Notes: generated by a model from the letters alone, not told the origin. Shown: positions 14,790 to 23,275, counted from the first letter of the stretch. The stretch: 33,430 bases of DNA from Alphaproteobacteria bacterium (GCA_020632885.1 JACKEQ010000045.1:1-33430), one strand, 5' to 3'. Program-made: numbers and translations.

Positions 14790-15743
14790 TCAGTACACGT
14801 CGTAGCGCTTGCGGTTCGCCTCGTGCCCGCGCGAGTCCTTCGCGGGGCGGAGGGTGCCCGTGCTGTCGTGCAGGTAGTACCAGAACTCCGAGTCCACCGG
14901 GGCCGCGGCGGCCTCCAGCGACGGTAGCGAGGGGTTGCCGATCGGCGTGGGCGGCAGGCCCACCCGCTTGCGGGTGTTCCAGGGGTCGGCGGGGTCACGG
15001 AGCTTCTGCAGGAAGGCGCGGCGGTCGTTCCAGACGTCCAGCGTGTAGCGGCTCGTGGCGTCCACTCCGAGCGCCCAGCCGGCGTCGATGCGCTTCCAGA
15101 GGATGCCGGCCACCAGGGGGCGCTGCTCCGGCTTGGGCTCTTCGCGCTCCAGCATGCTCGCCATGGTCACCACGTCGTGGAGCGAGCGCTTGCCGAAGCC
15201 CTCGGGATGGCGGGAGACGAAGCGGTCGGCGAACAGGTCGAGCTGGCGCTGCACGAGGGCGTGGGCGTCGATCCTGCCCTCGGCCGGGATCTGGTAGGTC
15301 TCGGGGTAGAGGTAGCCCTCCAGGCTGTTCGCGGGCAGGGCGAAGGACGTGACGTAGTCACGGGCCTCCACGGCCGCCTTGTACGCTCCGGGCTCGATGC
15401 GGCCGGCCTCCGCGAGGGCGTCGTCGATGTCGCGGATGCGCCAGCCCTCCAGGATGGCGAAGGGCACCTCGTCGGCCACGGGCGCTCCGCAGAGCGTGGT
15501 GAGGACCTCGGTGAGGCTCATCGACCGCCGCACCTTGAACTTCCCGGCCTTCAGGCAGCCGCCGTCCGCCTGCCGGAGGAAGAGCTTCCACTGCCACTCG
15601 GACGGCGCGAGGCCGTTCTCCACGAGACGGCCGCCGAGGCCCGAGGCGCTGGCCCCCTTGGGCACCTCGAACAGGAACACGGTGTCGTCGCCGGGGGCGA
15701 TGGGGGCGTCGGGGTCGACGCAGGCGAGCAGGGCGAGGATCAC
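14790..15743 (-). CDS. MltG/YceG-like endolytic murein transglycosylase, apparently a lipoprotein
   Basis: 317 residues. Family role: cleaves nascent peptidoglycan strands within the glycan chain and sets strand length. Visible motifs are LEGYLYPETYQIP, ASMLEREEP with E199 at the catalytic position, GVDATSRYTL, GLPPTPIGNPSLPSLEAA and the C-terminal WYYLHDSTG and HEANRKRY blocks. The N-terminal domain (residues about 20-100) matches the LysM-like part of the family. Usual members begin with a membrane helix. Here GTG 15743 (GGAGG 5 nt upstream) gives only VILALLAC, a minimal lipobox with the Cys at residue 8. The only alternative start is GTG 15749, which directly abuts the ribosome site. It converges on the MopE copy 2 gene with a 3-nt gap. 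Confidence 0.88.
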   Translation of the reverse strand: MILALLACVDPDAPIAPGDDTVFLFEVPKGASASGLGGRLVENGLAPSEWQWKLFLRQADGGCLKAGKFKVRRSMSLTEVLTTLCGAPVADEVPFAILEGWRIRDIDDALAEAGRIEPGAYKAAVEARDYVTSFALPANSLEGYLYPETYQIPAEGRIDAHALVQRQLDLFADRFVSRHPEGFGKRSLHDVVTMASMLEREEPKPEQRPLVAGILWKRIDAGWALGVDATSRYTLDVWNDRRAFLQKLRDPADPWNTRKRVGLPPTPIGNPSLPSLEAAAAPVDSEFWYYLHDSTGTLRPAKDSRGHEANRKRYDVY

Positions 15744-15791
15744 GACCACCTCCGGAGGCCCGCTAACCCGCGGTCCACGGCGTCCGCACGT

Positions 15792-15797
15792 TAGCCT
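15792..15797 (+). promoter_or_regulatory. Candidate -10 (TAGCCT) for a leaderless start at 15805
   Basis: TAGCCT is followed by seven bases and ATG 15805, and no Shine-Dalgarno precedes that ATG. The stretch TTAGCCTGGCTCCCATG is very similar to the minus-strand sequence before the start at 25432 (TTAGCCCGCGGCCCATG). No -35 is recognised. The 61-nt divergent gap also carries the MltG start. Confidence 0.35.
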
Positions 15798-15804
15798 GGC
15801 TCCC

Positions 15805-17256
15805 ATGCCCACCCTCGCAGAGATGGACCGCGCCGTGCGCGCTGCCCCCCACGACGACGCCCTGCGCGCCGTCTTCGCCGACCAGCTCACCGAAGCGGGC
15901 GACCCCCGCGGCGCGCTCATCGCCCACCAGGACGAGCTGGCGCGGCTCACCCCGGGATCCGCCCGCTGGGCCGAGCTCCATGCGGCCACCGAGCGGCTCC
16001 TGGCGGCCCACCGTCGCGAGTGGCTGCAGGAGGTCCTCGACCGCTGCCTCGACGAGGGGCTCCCAGAGCGCCGCGAGGTCCTGCGTCACCGGGAGCCCGT
16101 GTTCCGCGGGGGCTTCCTGCACCGCATCGCGCTGGCTCCCGAGGAGCTCGTCCACCTCGACGCCCTCCTGCTCGACACGCCCCTGGCGGGCGTGCAGCTC
16201 CTCGTGGGCGAGGGCCTGCCCGCGGTGCCGGTCCCGCCGAGCGCGCCGCAGTGGCGCACGCTCGCCGTGCATCCAGACGGGTGGTTCACGTCCTTCTCCT
16301 TCGCGGACGTGCTGCGCTGGGGTCCCTTCGCGGCCCTCGAGGAGCTCGACCTCTCTGGCTGTGACCTCGGGGAGGCCGGGATCCAGCTCCTCACGGGGGA
16401 GCCCACCGATCTCGGGCAGTACACCGAGGGCTGGACCGACCCCCCGCCCCTCGTGCCCGGCCAGCTCCGCACGCTCTCCCTGGCGGGCTGTGGGGTGGGG
16501 GACCCCGGTCTCGCAGCCCTGTTGCGTGGGCAGGCCACGTTCGCGGGGCTGCGGTCGTTGGCGCTCGATCAGTGTCTCCTGGTCGACGGCGCCCTGCTCG
16601 CGGGCCTGCGCGACGCCCCGTTCGCGCTGCGTGCCCTCGGGCTCTCGGGCAACAACGGGCTCGATCTCACCGGGCTCGCCGGCTGGGAGGGGCTCGCGCG
16701 GCTCGAGCGGCTCACGCTGCCCAAGGCCCTCGATGTGGACGGCCTGGACGCCGTGCTGCCCGAGGCTCCGGACCTCCTGGACCTCGAGCTCGCCGGTGCC
16801 CGCGACCTCCTCGCGGCACCCGAGCGCGTGTTCGGGCGCTTCGGGTCGTTGGCGTTCCTCAACCTCTCCACCACGGGGCTGAAGGACGCCGGGTTCCGCG
16901 CGCTGTGCGCCACACCGTTCGCGTCCCACCTCCACCGGCTCCGCGTGAACGGATGCTCGCTGTCGGACGCCTCGGTCGAGCGGATGCTGGAGGCCGTGCC
17001 GAACCTCGTGGAGCTCGACGTCTCCACGAACAAGCTCACCGACGACGGCATGGAGCGCCTGGCGGGCTGGGAGGGGCTGCAGCACGTCACGCGGCTGCGG
17101 ATCGGCAACAACCGCAAGGTCGGGGCCCGCGGGTACGGAGCGCTCATGGCCAGCCCGCACTTCGACCCCGTTGAGCTCGACGTGGGCAAGATGGCCGAGG
17201 GCGAGCTGCGCACGTCCCTCGAGGGCCGGTTCGGCGACGCGCTCCTGGCGCGGTGA
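15805..17256 (+). CDS. TIGR02996-type N-terminal domain plus leucine-rich repeat protein
   Basis: 483 residues. The first ~50 residues (AAPHDDALRAVFADQLTEAGDPRGALIAHQ) match the 'repeat-companion' TIGR02996 pattern of planctomycetes and myxobacteria. It normally precedes repeats in proteins of unknown role. From about residue 180 onward there are ribonuclease-inhibitor-like leucine-rich repeats, for example LEELDLSGCDLGEAGIQLL, LRTLSLAGCGVGDPGLAALL, LAFLNLSTTGLKDAGF and LVELDVSTNKLTDDGM. There is no signal peptide or membrane segment, so it is cytosolic and likely a protein-binding scaffold. ATG 15805 lacks a Shine-Dalgarno but fits a leaderless start. Its TGA overlaps the ATG of the sulfotransferase (TGATG). 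Confidence 0.85.
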   Translation: MPTLAEMDRAVRAAPHDDALRAVFADQLTEAGDPRGALIAHQDELARLTPGSARWAELHAATERLLAAHRREWLQEVLDRCLDEGLPERREVLRHREPVFRGGFLHRIALAPEELVHLDALLLDTPLAGVQLLVGEGLPAVPVPPSAPQWRTLAVHPDGWFTSFSFADVLRWGPFAALEELDLSGCDLGEAGIQLLTGEPTDLGQYTEGWTDPPPLVPGQLRTLSLAGCGVGDPGLAALLRGQATFAGLRSLALDQCLLVDGALLAGLRDAPFALRALGLSGNNGLDLTGLAGWEGLARLERLTLPKALDVDGLDAVLPEAPDLLDLELAGARDLLAAPERVFGRFGSLAFLNLSTTGLKDAGFRALCATPFASHLHRLRVNGCSLSDASVERMLEAVPNLVELDVSTNKLTDDGMERLAGWEGLQHVTRLRIGNNRKVGARGYGALMASPHFDPVELDVGKMAEGELRTSLEGRFGDALLAR

Positions 17257-18026
17257 TGCGGCTGCTCGACCCACGGAACGGTCCCGACTTCGACCTGCCG
17301 CCCTGTCCGGGTGCGCGGGCGTACGTGATCGCGAGCACACCGCGCTCCGGGAGCACCCTGCTGGCCCGGATGCTCTGGGACCATGGCGGCTGTGGGGCGC
17401 CCAAGGAGTACCTGAACCCCATGCAGCTCCGCGACTGGGAGGTGCGGTTCGGGAGCCCGGTCTCGCGGCGTCTCCACGGCCTCCTTCACGGTCCGGCGGC
17501 GGGTGTGGCGGGTCGGGGCCACTGGCCCGACGCCCGGGTCGACGCGCACCTCGCGCGGGTCCGTGCGCGCCGGAGCTCGGGCGGGTGGTTCGGGCTGAAG
17601 CTGCACGCCCACCACCACGCGCGGTTCTTCGCCCATCGCACCGTGGAGGACGCGCTCGGGCCGGTCACCTGGATCCGGATCCGCAGGCACGACAGGCTCG
17701 CCCAGGCCGTGAGCTGGGAGCTGGCGCTGCAGACGGGGCGGTGGGTCGCGGAGCAGCGGCCGTGGCGCGTGCCGATCTACGATCGTCGGAGGATCACGGC
17801 CCGCCTGGTGGACCTCGACGCGGCGGAGGCCGGCTGGGATGCGCTCCTCGCGGGTCGCGAGGTGCACGAGGTCGTCTACGAGGAGCTGGCGGCCGACCCC
17901 GCGCGCGAAGCGCGGCGCACCCTCGACTTCCTGGGGGTGCCGCGGAGCCCGCTCCCCGCGCCGTCCCTCCGACCCATGGGCGACCCCAACCGGCTCGCGT
18001 GGGTCGAGAGGTACCGGACAGGGTAG
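17256..18026 (+). CDS. Stf0-type sulfotransferase
   Basis: 256 residues. Transfers sulfate from PAPS to a hydroxyl acceptor. The family prototype sulfates trehalose at position 2, but the acceptor here is unknown. Visible motifs are the 5'-phosphosulfate-binding loop STPRSGSTLL near residue 28, KEYLNP, GWFGLKLHAHHHARF, and the 3'-phosphate-binding region IRIRRHDRLAQAVSWELA, which matches the RRD...QAVS signature of Stf0. A C-terminal DPNRLAWVERY tail is also typical. ATG 17256 shares one base with the upstream stop (TGATG); GTG 17253 is an alternative. It has no ribosome site of its own, so translation is probably coupled to the leucine-rich repeat protein. Confidence 0.85.
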   Translation: MRLLDPRNGPDFDLPPCPGARAYVIASTPRSGSTLLARMLWDHGGCGAPKEYLNPMQLRDWEVRFGSPVSRRLHGLLHGPAAGVAGRGHWPDARVDAHLARVRARRSSGGWFGLKLHAHHHARFFAHRTVEDALGPVTWIRIRRHDRLAQAVSWELALQTGRWVAEQRPWRVPIYDRRRITARLVDLDAAEAGWDALLAGREVHEVVYEELAADPAREARRTLDFLGVPRSPLPAPSLRPMGDPNRLAWVERYRTG

Positions 18027-18085
18027 GGTTCGAATGTCCGGGCGCGTCAGGCGTACTCAGGGGCCTGACGATGGAGGCGACAGAG

Positions 18086-18829
18086 ATGGAAGAGCGGGAA
18101 CCGACCTACGAGGAGGCGGTGGAGCTGCTGCACGCGGTGCGCGAGGCGCTCGTGGTGCACGTGATCGAAGGCGAGCAGGCGTTCGGGCTGCTGCGCACCG
18201 GCGAGACGGTGATGTTCCCGGTCGAGGAGCCGGTGAAGCTGCACGCCATCGTGCGGGTGCGGCCCTGTGCGGCCTGGGTGGCCGAGGACGGGTCGACGCG
18301 GGTGTTCGCGCGCCGCGTGTCGCCTGCGCTGGTCACGAAGCTCCCGCGGGAGGTCGCCCTCGCGATGGTCGAGAGGGCGCGCGCATGGCGGGGCCGAGCG
18401 GAGATCTGGGAGGACCTGCTGGATCAGGCGAGCGCGTGGCTCCACGAGGTGGATCCGTCCCAGCCGGCGGGCGACGAGGACGAGATCTGGGCGCGTCGTG
18501 CCATCGAGGCCACGGTCGATCGGCACGCGCCGATCGGCTGTGGTCCGGCCACCTTCGAAGAGGCCGTGGCCGGCGCGTTCGCCGCCCTCGAGGCGATCGG
18601 ATTCGCGACGTCCCCGGGCGGCTACGACCTGCCGCTCGGCATCGTGGCGTTCCGGGACCCGCAGCAGCACCGTCCGTGGTTCGTCTCGCACGGGACGGGC
18701 CGGATGGACGAGCGCGACGCCTGGCGCGGCGGGCTCGTCGACAAGGTGCTGCGTCGCTTCGGGTTCCGCACCGTGTGGTTCGGCGATCCCCGGGAGGCGA
18801 TCGAGGTCCAGGGGTTCCGCCCGGCCTGA
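18086..18829 (+). CDS. Unknown soluble protein (247 aa)
   Basis: Start ATG 18086 has GGAGG (18073-18077) 8 nt upstream; the in-frame ATG at 18071 would overlap that ribosome site, so I prefer 18086. The protein is Glu/Ala/Trp-rich with no signal peptide or membrane helix. An N-terminal beta-rich part (FGLLRTGETVMFPVEEPVK) is followed by helices (VALAMVERARAWRGRAEIWEDLL) and a C-terminal alpha/beta half with FATSPGGYDLPLGIVAFRD and FVSHGTGRMDERD. It may be an immunity-like or barrier-type stress protein, but no motif supports this, and I do not assign a family. It lies 59 nt downstream of the sulfotransferase and may be co-transcribed with it. Confidence 0.75.
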   Translation: MEEREPTYEEAVELLHAVREALVVHVIEGEQAFGLLRTGETVMFPVEEPVKLHAIVRVRPCAAWVAEDGSTRVFARRVSPALVTKLPREVALAMVERARAWRGRAEIWEDLLDQASAWLHEVDPSQPAGDEDEIWARRAIEATVDRHAPIGCGPATFEEAVAGAFAALEAIGFATSPGGYDLPLGIVAFRDPQQHRPWFVSHGTGRMDERDAWRGGLVDKVLRRFGFRTVWFGDPREAIEVQGFRPA

Positions 18830-18917
18830 CGGCGTGCGTCGCGCTGGAGGCGCGGACCGACCCGTTCCGGGCGAGTCACGAGTCCATTGTTGCCTTGCAT
18901 CGGCCACCGGCGTCGGT

Positions 18918-18938
18918 GACCTCCTCCTCCTGGAGGTC
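18918..18938 (+). promoter_or_regulatory. Hairpin that would hide the ribosome site of the metalloprotease gene
   Basis: GACCTCC (18918-18924) is a perfect complement of GGAGGTC (18932-18938) around a 7-nt pyrimidine loop. The 3' arm contains the complete GGAGG Shine-Dalgarno (18932-18936) of the gene starting at GTG 18942. If the stem forms in the mRNA, translation initiation would be blocked. The pairing is seen in the sequence; regulation by it is inference. Confidence 0.45.
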
Positions 18939-18941
18939 TTC

Positions 18942-20267
18942 GTGCTGATCGCTGCTCTGTTCGGGTGCCCCAAGCCCACGGTCGTACCGGCCACCGACAC
19001 GCCGGAGTACGCGGCGGTCGTGGTCGCCGCGAAGGACGGTTGGGAGGTCGAGCTCCGCTTCCGGGACCCCCAGACGGCTGTGCTCTTCGACACGTCGCAC
19101 GGTCCGTGGCGGACGTCCTGGGAGGCCCTCGGAGGAGGGCGGATCGAGGCCCACCACGGGCTCGATCTGCTCGTCCTCGACCCACCGGGCACATCGGCCC
19201 GGTTCCGCGTCGCCATGGATGCGGACGCTTCGGGCACGCCGCCCCTGGTGCGGTTCTCGGACGGCAGCACCGCGTTCTACACGGGCCAGCTCGCCCTCCT
19301 GACGGTCGAGAGCCGCGAGGCCGCCATCGCGCTGCAGGGCGATCTCCGCGGCTGGACGGGGACCCAGCCTCCCGTGGAGGTCGAGGTGCGCGGGGCCGCG
19401 ATCATCGGGCCCGATGGAGCCGCCCAGACGGTGCGGGCAGTGGCCCACCAGGGCACGGGTCCCTACGTCTACTCGGGGGGCCTCCGGCCGGAGGCCGGCC
19501 GTCTCGCGGACCCGGGGCTCCCGGATCCCGTGGCGCAGGCCTTCTCGGACGACAGCCCGGGCGTGCGACGCCACCTCGAGAGCCGGTGGGGCGCCCCGAT
19601 CCCCGAGCCCTCCCTGTGGCTCGCCTGGGGCGGTCCGGAAGGCGATCTCCGGAACGTCGGGAGGGCAGAGGGACGTCAGATCGTGATGTCCGTGCAGGGC
19701 GCGCCCTACCTCGACCCCGAGCCCGACCTGGATCCGTTGGTGTGGTTCTTCGCCCACGAGCTCACCCACCACCATCAGCGCCTCGGCGGGGTGCGGTGGC
19801 CGACGTGGATGGCGGAGGGCTTCGCCGATCTGGGTGCGACGGAGGCCCTGTTCGCGCTCGGGCGGTACGAGCGTAGCGATCTGGAACGCCGCTACTGGAG
19901 CGTGAGCCGCGAGTGTGCGCGGCTGCTCACGGGCCGCACGCTGGCGTCGTCGCGCGGGCGCGTGGCCTACGTCTGCGGGGACGTCGCGGGCCTCGCCGTG
20001 CAGGGGCTGCTGCCCGACCGGGACCTCCCCGCACTCTGGGCGGTCCTGGCTGAGGACCCCGACCAGGATGTCACGACGGACGACCTCGTGGCGGCGCTCG
20101 TGGCCCGCGGCGCCGATCCGGACGGCGCGGAAGCGGTGCGCACCTTCGTGGAGGGCCGCCACGAAGACACCGACGCCGCCATCCAGGCGGTGCTGGAGGC
20201 GGCGGGTCGGGAACCACACTACGTCGAGGGGAGCCTGTCGTCGCTGGCCTTCCCCTTCGGACGGTAG
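18942..20267 (+). CDS. Lipoprotein with gluzincin-type metalloprotease motif
   Basis: 441 residues. GTG 18942 is the only reasonable start in this frame: GGAGG lies 5 nt upstream and no other start codon occurs nearby. It gives an ultra-short signal MLIAALFGC with the lipobox Cys at residue 9. The N-terminal ~200 residues are beta-rich, like the first domain of M1-type peptidases. The zinc site is HELTH (H272, E273, H276) with the third ligand E292 in WMAEGFAD, i.e. HExxH-x15-E as in gluzincins. A C-terminal helical region follows. It probably cleaves peptides or proteins at the cell envelope; the substrate is unknown. It has a possible ribosome-site-blocking hairpin upstream. It converges on the VWA lipoprotein gene with 1 nt between stops. 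Confidence 0.85.
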   Translation: MLIAALFGCPKPTVVPATDTPEYAAVVVAAKDGWEVELRFRDPQTAVLFDTSHGPWRTSWEALGGGRIEAHHGLDLLVLDPPGTSARFRVAMDADASGTPPLVRFSDGSTAFYTGQLALLTVESREAAIALQGDLRGWTGTQPPVEVEVRGAAIIGPDGAAQTVRAVAHQGTGPYVYSGGLRPEAGRLADPGLPDPVAQAFSDDSPGVRRHLESRWGAPIPEPSLWLAWGGPEGDLRNVGRAEGRQIVMSVQGAPYLDPEPDLDPLVWFFAHELTHHHQRLGGVRWPTWMAEGFADLGATEALFALGRYERSDLERRYWSVSRECARLLTGRTLASSRGRVAYVCGDVAGLAVQGLLPDRDLPALWAVLAEDPDQDVTTDDLVAALVARGADPDGAEAVRTFVEGRHEDTDAAIQAVLEAAGREPHYVEGSLSSLAFPFGR

Positions 20268-20268
20268 G

Positions 20269-22482
20269 TCAGTCGCAGCTCATCCGGCCGCCGCGGACCA
20301 TGCAGCGCACGTCGCCGCCGGTCTCGGGCACGGTGACCGCGGCCACCATGGGCACGTTGCCCTGCAGGGTGAGCCGGCACTCGCCGGGGTAGACGTTGTC
20401 GAACCGCGCGACCGTGTCCGAGCCGGAGAGACGGTTGGACCAGGACTCCCCCGAGCAGGCGAGCTGCACCTCGGGGATCGGCATGTCCGCGTCCACCTTC
20501 ACCTTGAACTTCACGCCCGTCGCCGCGATGGTCTGGCTCATGTCGACCCCGCAGAGCTTGCCCGTGAGGCCCGACACGTACGCGATCTCGGCATCGCCCT
20601 GCACCTGGGCCGCCGCCCGCCGGTAGTCGCCGAGCCCGCCGCAGGAGCGGTCGCCCATGGCGCGCTCCGAGAGGAGGTCGGTCCACTTCATGAGCGCCTG
20701 GGCCTTCTTCAGGTTGTGCGTGTCGCCCTCGAGCAGCGCGCCGACGGAGGTACGGAACGTGGACTCCTTCGGCTCGCCGGTCGTGGCCTCGCGGAACTTC
20801 GCACGGAACACGATCTCGGCCTTCGGGTCGACCCGGCCGCCCTTCACCTTGAGGTCCTGCAGGAACAGCTGGCTCGTGCCCGCGTAGTAGTTGATGGGCT
20901 GCACGTCCTCGGCGTTCGTGGAGGACTCCTCGCCGTAGAACTTCTCCATGGCCAGGCTGTCGGGCAGGTCGATCGAGAACTGCACGTCGTGGGCGATGGT
21001 CTGCACGAGCGAGTCGAAGCCCGCGCCGAACACGCGGTCCACCACGGCCTCGCTGCCCAGGTAGACGTAGGCGCCCTTGCCCTTCTCGGTGATCTTGTTG
21101 AGCATCTTGTCGTTGAACTCGCGCCCGACGCCGACGCCGGTGACCCGGATGCCGTCCTCGTCGAACCGCTTGCCGATCTCGGAGACCAGCGCCTCGTTCA
21201 CGTTGCCGCTGTTCAGCATGGCGTCCGTGAGCAGGAGCACACGCTGGTTGCGGTTGTGGCGGTCGCCCTTGTCGCGCGCCGTCTGGATCCGGTAGCCCTC
21301 GCGCAGCCCGCCATCGAGGTCGGTGGACCCGCGGGGCTGCATGCGCAGGATCTCGTTGGTGAGGATGGACGGGTCGTCGCGCCCCACGACGAAATTCTGG
21401 AGCGGCGAGCACACCGCGGAGTCGAACAGCACGAGGTCGACGCGGTCGCCCGGCACGAGCTGGTCGGTCATCTGCACGAGGCCCTTCCGCACGTACTCCA
21501 TGCGTCCCTCGGCGCGCATCGAGCCGGAGCGGTCGATCACGAGGGTGAGGTCGAGGGGCTGGCGGGGCGGCATCGCACCCTGCACGGCGAGGGCGACGGA
21601 CAGCGTGTCGCCGTCCTGCTCCGCACCCCCGAGCACGCTGAAGGTCTCCCCGGGAGCGACGGGCGCGGTGTCGAAGCTGAAGTAGTTGAGCAGCTCGTGG
21701 GGCCGGACCTCGCCGGAGCTGAAGCCCGCCCCGCGGTCCACCGCCCAGAGCAGGCGCTGGGCCGACGCGAGGCTCATGCTGTCGTCGTTGGAGAGGTACA
21801 CGGTGGCGCCCCAGTCGAGCACGGGCTGCGCGGGGGGCTGCTGGCGGTAGGGCTTCGCCCACTCACCGGACAGGTCCTTGTCCTTGGCGTCGGACTTCTC
21901 GGCGGCCCGGCGGCCGAGCGGCGTGGGATCGGCCATCGGGGCCTCCTCGTCCCTGGGGGCCATCTCGCGCTTCCGCTCGGAGACGCTCCGGGCGGCGGGC
22001 TCCATCGCGGGGGCGGAGGCCATCGGGGGCGGCGGGCCGGCGTCCGCGGAGGCGGAGGCCCCTCCGGAGGCGGCTGCCAGGTCGCCGAGCGATCCCTCCT
22101 CGCGCGCGGCGCCCTTCGCTGCACGCTGGGGCGGGGAGGGCGCCATGGCGGGCGGTGGGGGAGCGGCACCCGTGCCGAAGGCGCCCGGCTTGAATGCGGG
22201 GCTCGGGGAAGGCCGCGGAGCCGGGCGCGGCCGACGGTCGTAGTCGCGGCTGCTGTTGTAGCAGTCGGTCTGGATGAGCGCGGTGGACGGCTTGTCGAAG
22301 CCCTTCTCCACCCGCTTCGGCGGGGCGGACATCGGCTTCGCGCGGGTGGCGATGCGCCCGGCACCTCCGTCCTCGGAGCCCGCCTTCGCGGAGGGGGTCT
22401 CGGGTCCGGCGGGCCCGGCGGGGTCCTCTTCGAGCTTGTTCTCGGGGTTGCAGGCGAAGAGGGAGAGGAAGATGACCCACAT
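20269..22482 (-). CDS. von Willebrand A-domain lipoprotein (YfbK-like)
   Basis: 737 residues. Signal MWVIFLSLFAC gives a lipobox Cys at residue 11. A Pro/Ala/Lys-rich low-complexity region (about 20-220) follows. Next comes a segment like the N-terminal companion of YfbK-type proteins (SLASAQRLLWAVDRG and VRPHELLNYFSFD). The VWA domain has a complete MIDAS, DRSGSM (D317, S319, S321), with a downstream RGSTDLDGG threonine and LLLTDAMLN. The C-terminal part resembles the DUF3520-like extension (FYGEESSTNAEDVQ, then LKVKGGRVDPKAEIVFRAKF). It ends in a Cys-containing beta domain. Likely a metal-dependent adhesion or assembly factor on the envelope. ATG 22482 has AGGAG 9 nt upstream. It is divergent from the response regulator. 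Confidence 0.87.
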   Translation of the reverse strand: MWVIFLSLFACNPENKLEEDPAGPAGPETPSAKAGSEDGGAGRIATRAKPMSAPPKRVEKGFDKPSTALIQTDCYNSSRDYDRRPRPAPRPSPSPAFKPGAFGTGAAPPPPAMAPSPPQRAAKGAAREEGSLGDLAAASGGASASADAGPPPPMASAPAMEPAARSVSERKREMAPRDEEAPMADPTPLGRRAAEKSDAKDKDLSGEWAKPYRQQPPAQPVLDWGATVYLSNDDSMSLASAQRLLWAVDRGAGFSSGEVRPHELLNYFSFDTAPVAPGETFSVLGGAEQDGDTLSVALAVQGAMPPRQPLDLTLVIDRSGSMRAEGRMEYVRKGLVQMTDQLVPGDRVDLVLFDSAVCSPLQNFVVGRDDPSILTNEILRMQPRGSTDLDGGLREGYRIQTARDKGDRHNRNQRVLLLTDAMLNSGNVNEALVSEIGKRFDEDGIRVTGVGVGREFNDKMLNKITEKGKGAYVYLGSEAVVDRVFGAGFDSLVQTIAHDVQFSIDLPDSLAMEKFYGEESSTNAEDVQPINYYAGTSQLFLQDLKVKGGRVDPKAEIVFRAKFREATTGEPKESTFRTSVGALLEGDTHNLKKAQALMKWTDLLSERAMGDRSCGGLGDYRRAAAQVQGDAEIAYVSGLTGKLCGVDMSQTIAATGVKFKVKVDADMPIPEVQLACSGESWSNRLSGSDTVARFDNVYPGECRLTLQGNVPMVAAVTVPETGGDVRCMVRGGRMSCD

Positions 22483-22582
22483 GGAACCGTGCTCCTGATC
22501 GAGGTGACGCCGGCCGAACGCGCGCCGCCCGGGGAGCTTACAGCCGATCGTCGGGATAGCCGCAGACCGAGGAGATCGCGCG

Positions 22583-23275
22583 ATGCCCACGATCCTGCTG
22601 ATCGACGACGACGCCAGCCTGCTCGACGGCCTCGCGATGGCCGTGGAGGACGCCGGGCACGAGGTGATCACCGCCCCGGACGGGGCGCGTGGCTGGGCCC
22701 TGGCCACGGATCGAGAGCCCGATCTCGTGATCAGCGACGTGAACATGCCCGGTCTCGACGGGTTCTCGCTCTGCCGCAAGCTCCGCGACGCCGGTGCGGA
22801 GGTGCCGATCATCCTGCTCACGGCGCGCGACAACGAGATCGACGAGGCCCTCGGCCTGGAGCTCGGCGCCGACGACTACATCAGCAAGCCGTTCTCCACG
22901 CGTGTCGTGCTCGCGCGTGTTTCTGCCCTCCTGCGCCGTCAGGCCCTGCGTGCCGGCGGGGGCCGGGGCAGCGCTTCGCTGGAGGCAGGGCAGCTCACCA
23001 TGGATCCCGAGCGGCTCGAGGCCCGCTGGGCGGGCACGCTGTTCGAGACCACCGTGACCGAGTTCCGCATGCTGGAGGCCATGGCGTCCCGGCCCGGCAT
23101 CGTGCTCTCGCGCGGTCGCCTGCTGGAGCTCACGCGCGACGACGACTCGGTGGTGGCCGAGCGCATCGTCGACACGTACGTCCGCCGGCTGCGCCGCAAG
23201 CTCGAGGCCATCGACACCGCGTTCGACAGCATCGAGACCGTGATCGGCGCCGGGTACAAGTGGCGCAACCCGTAG
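22583..23275 (+). CDS. OmpR/PhoB-family response regulator
   Basis: 230 residues. The receiver domain has the acidic pair D9/D10, phospho-acceptor D52 (ISDVNMPGLDGF), T80 and K102 (YISKPF), so it is complete. The C-terminal winged helix (about 135-228) includes the TVTEFRMLEAMASRPGIVLSR helix, the recognition-helix region VDTYVRRLRRKLE and the IETVIGAGYKW wing. ATG 22583 is preceded by GAGGAG. The cognate histidine kinase overlaps its last 16 nt. The divergent neighbour, the VWA lipoprotein, is a candidate target because only 100 nt separate the starts. No obvious direct repeat was found in that gap. Confidence 0.95.
   Translation: MPTILLIDDDASLLDGLAMAVEDAGHEVITAPDGARGWALATDREPDLVISDVNMPGLDGFSLCRKLRDAGAEVPIILLTARDNEIDEALGLELGADDYISKPFSTRVVLARVSALLRRQALRAGGGRGSASLEAGQLTMDPERLEARWAGTLFETTVTEFRMLEAMASRPGIVLSRGRLLELTRDDDSVVAERIVDTYVRRLRRKLEAIDTAFDSIETVIGAGYKWRNP

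Noticed and set aside
15749..15758. CCTCCGGAGG palindrome at the MltG ribosome site as a regulatory hairpin
   Set aside because: It has no loop, so it cannot fold on itself in one RNA. It may be coincidental to the GGAGG ribosome site.
18013..18045. A GGTTCGAAT stretch resembling a tRNA T-loop
   Set aside because: The flanking bases do not form the 5-bp T-arm (TAGGG does not pair with GTCCG), and no anticodon arm or acceptor stem fits around it.
19915..23259. A long plus-strand open frame leading into the histidine kinase
   Set aside because: It runs out of frame with the metalloprotease and antisense to the VWA gene. It reflects GC-rich third-position bias, and the kinase domain needs only the part from about 23260.
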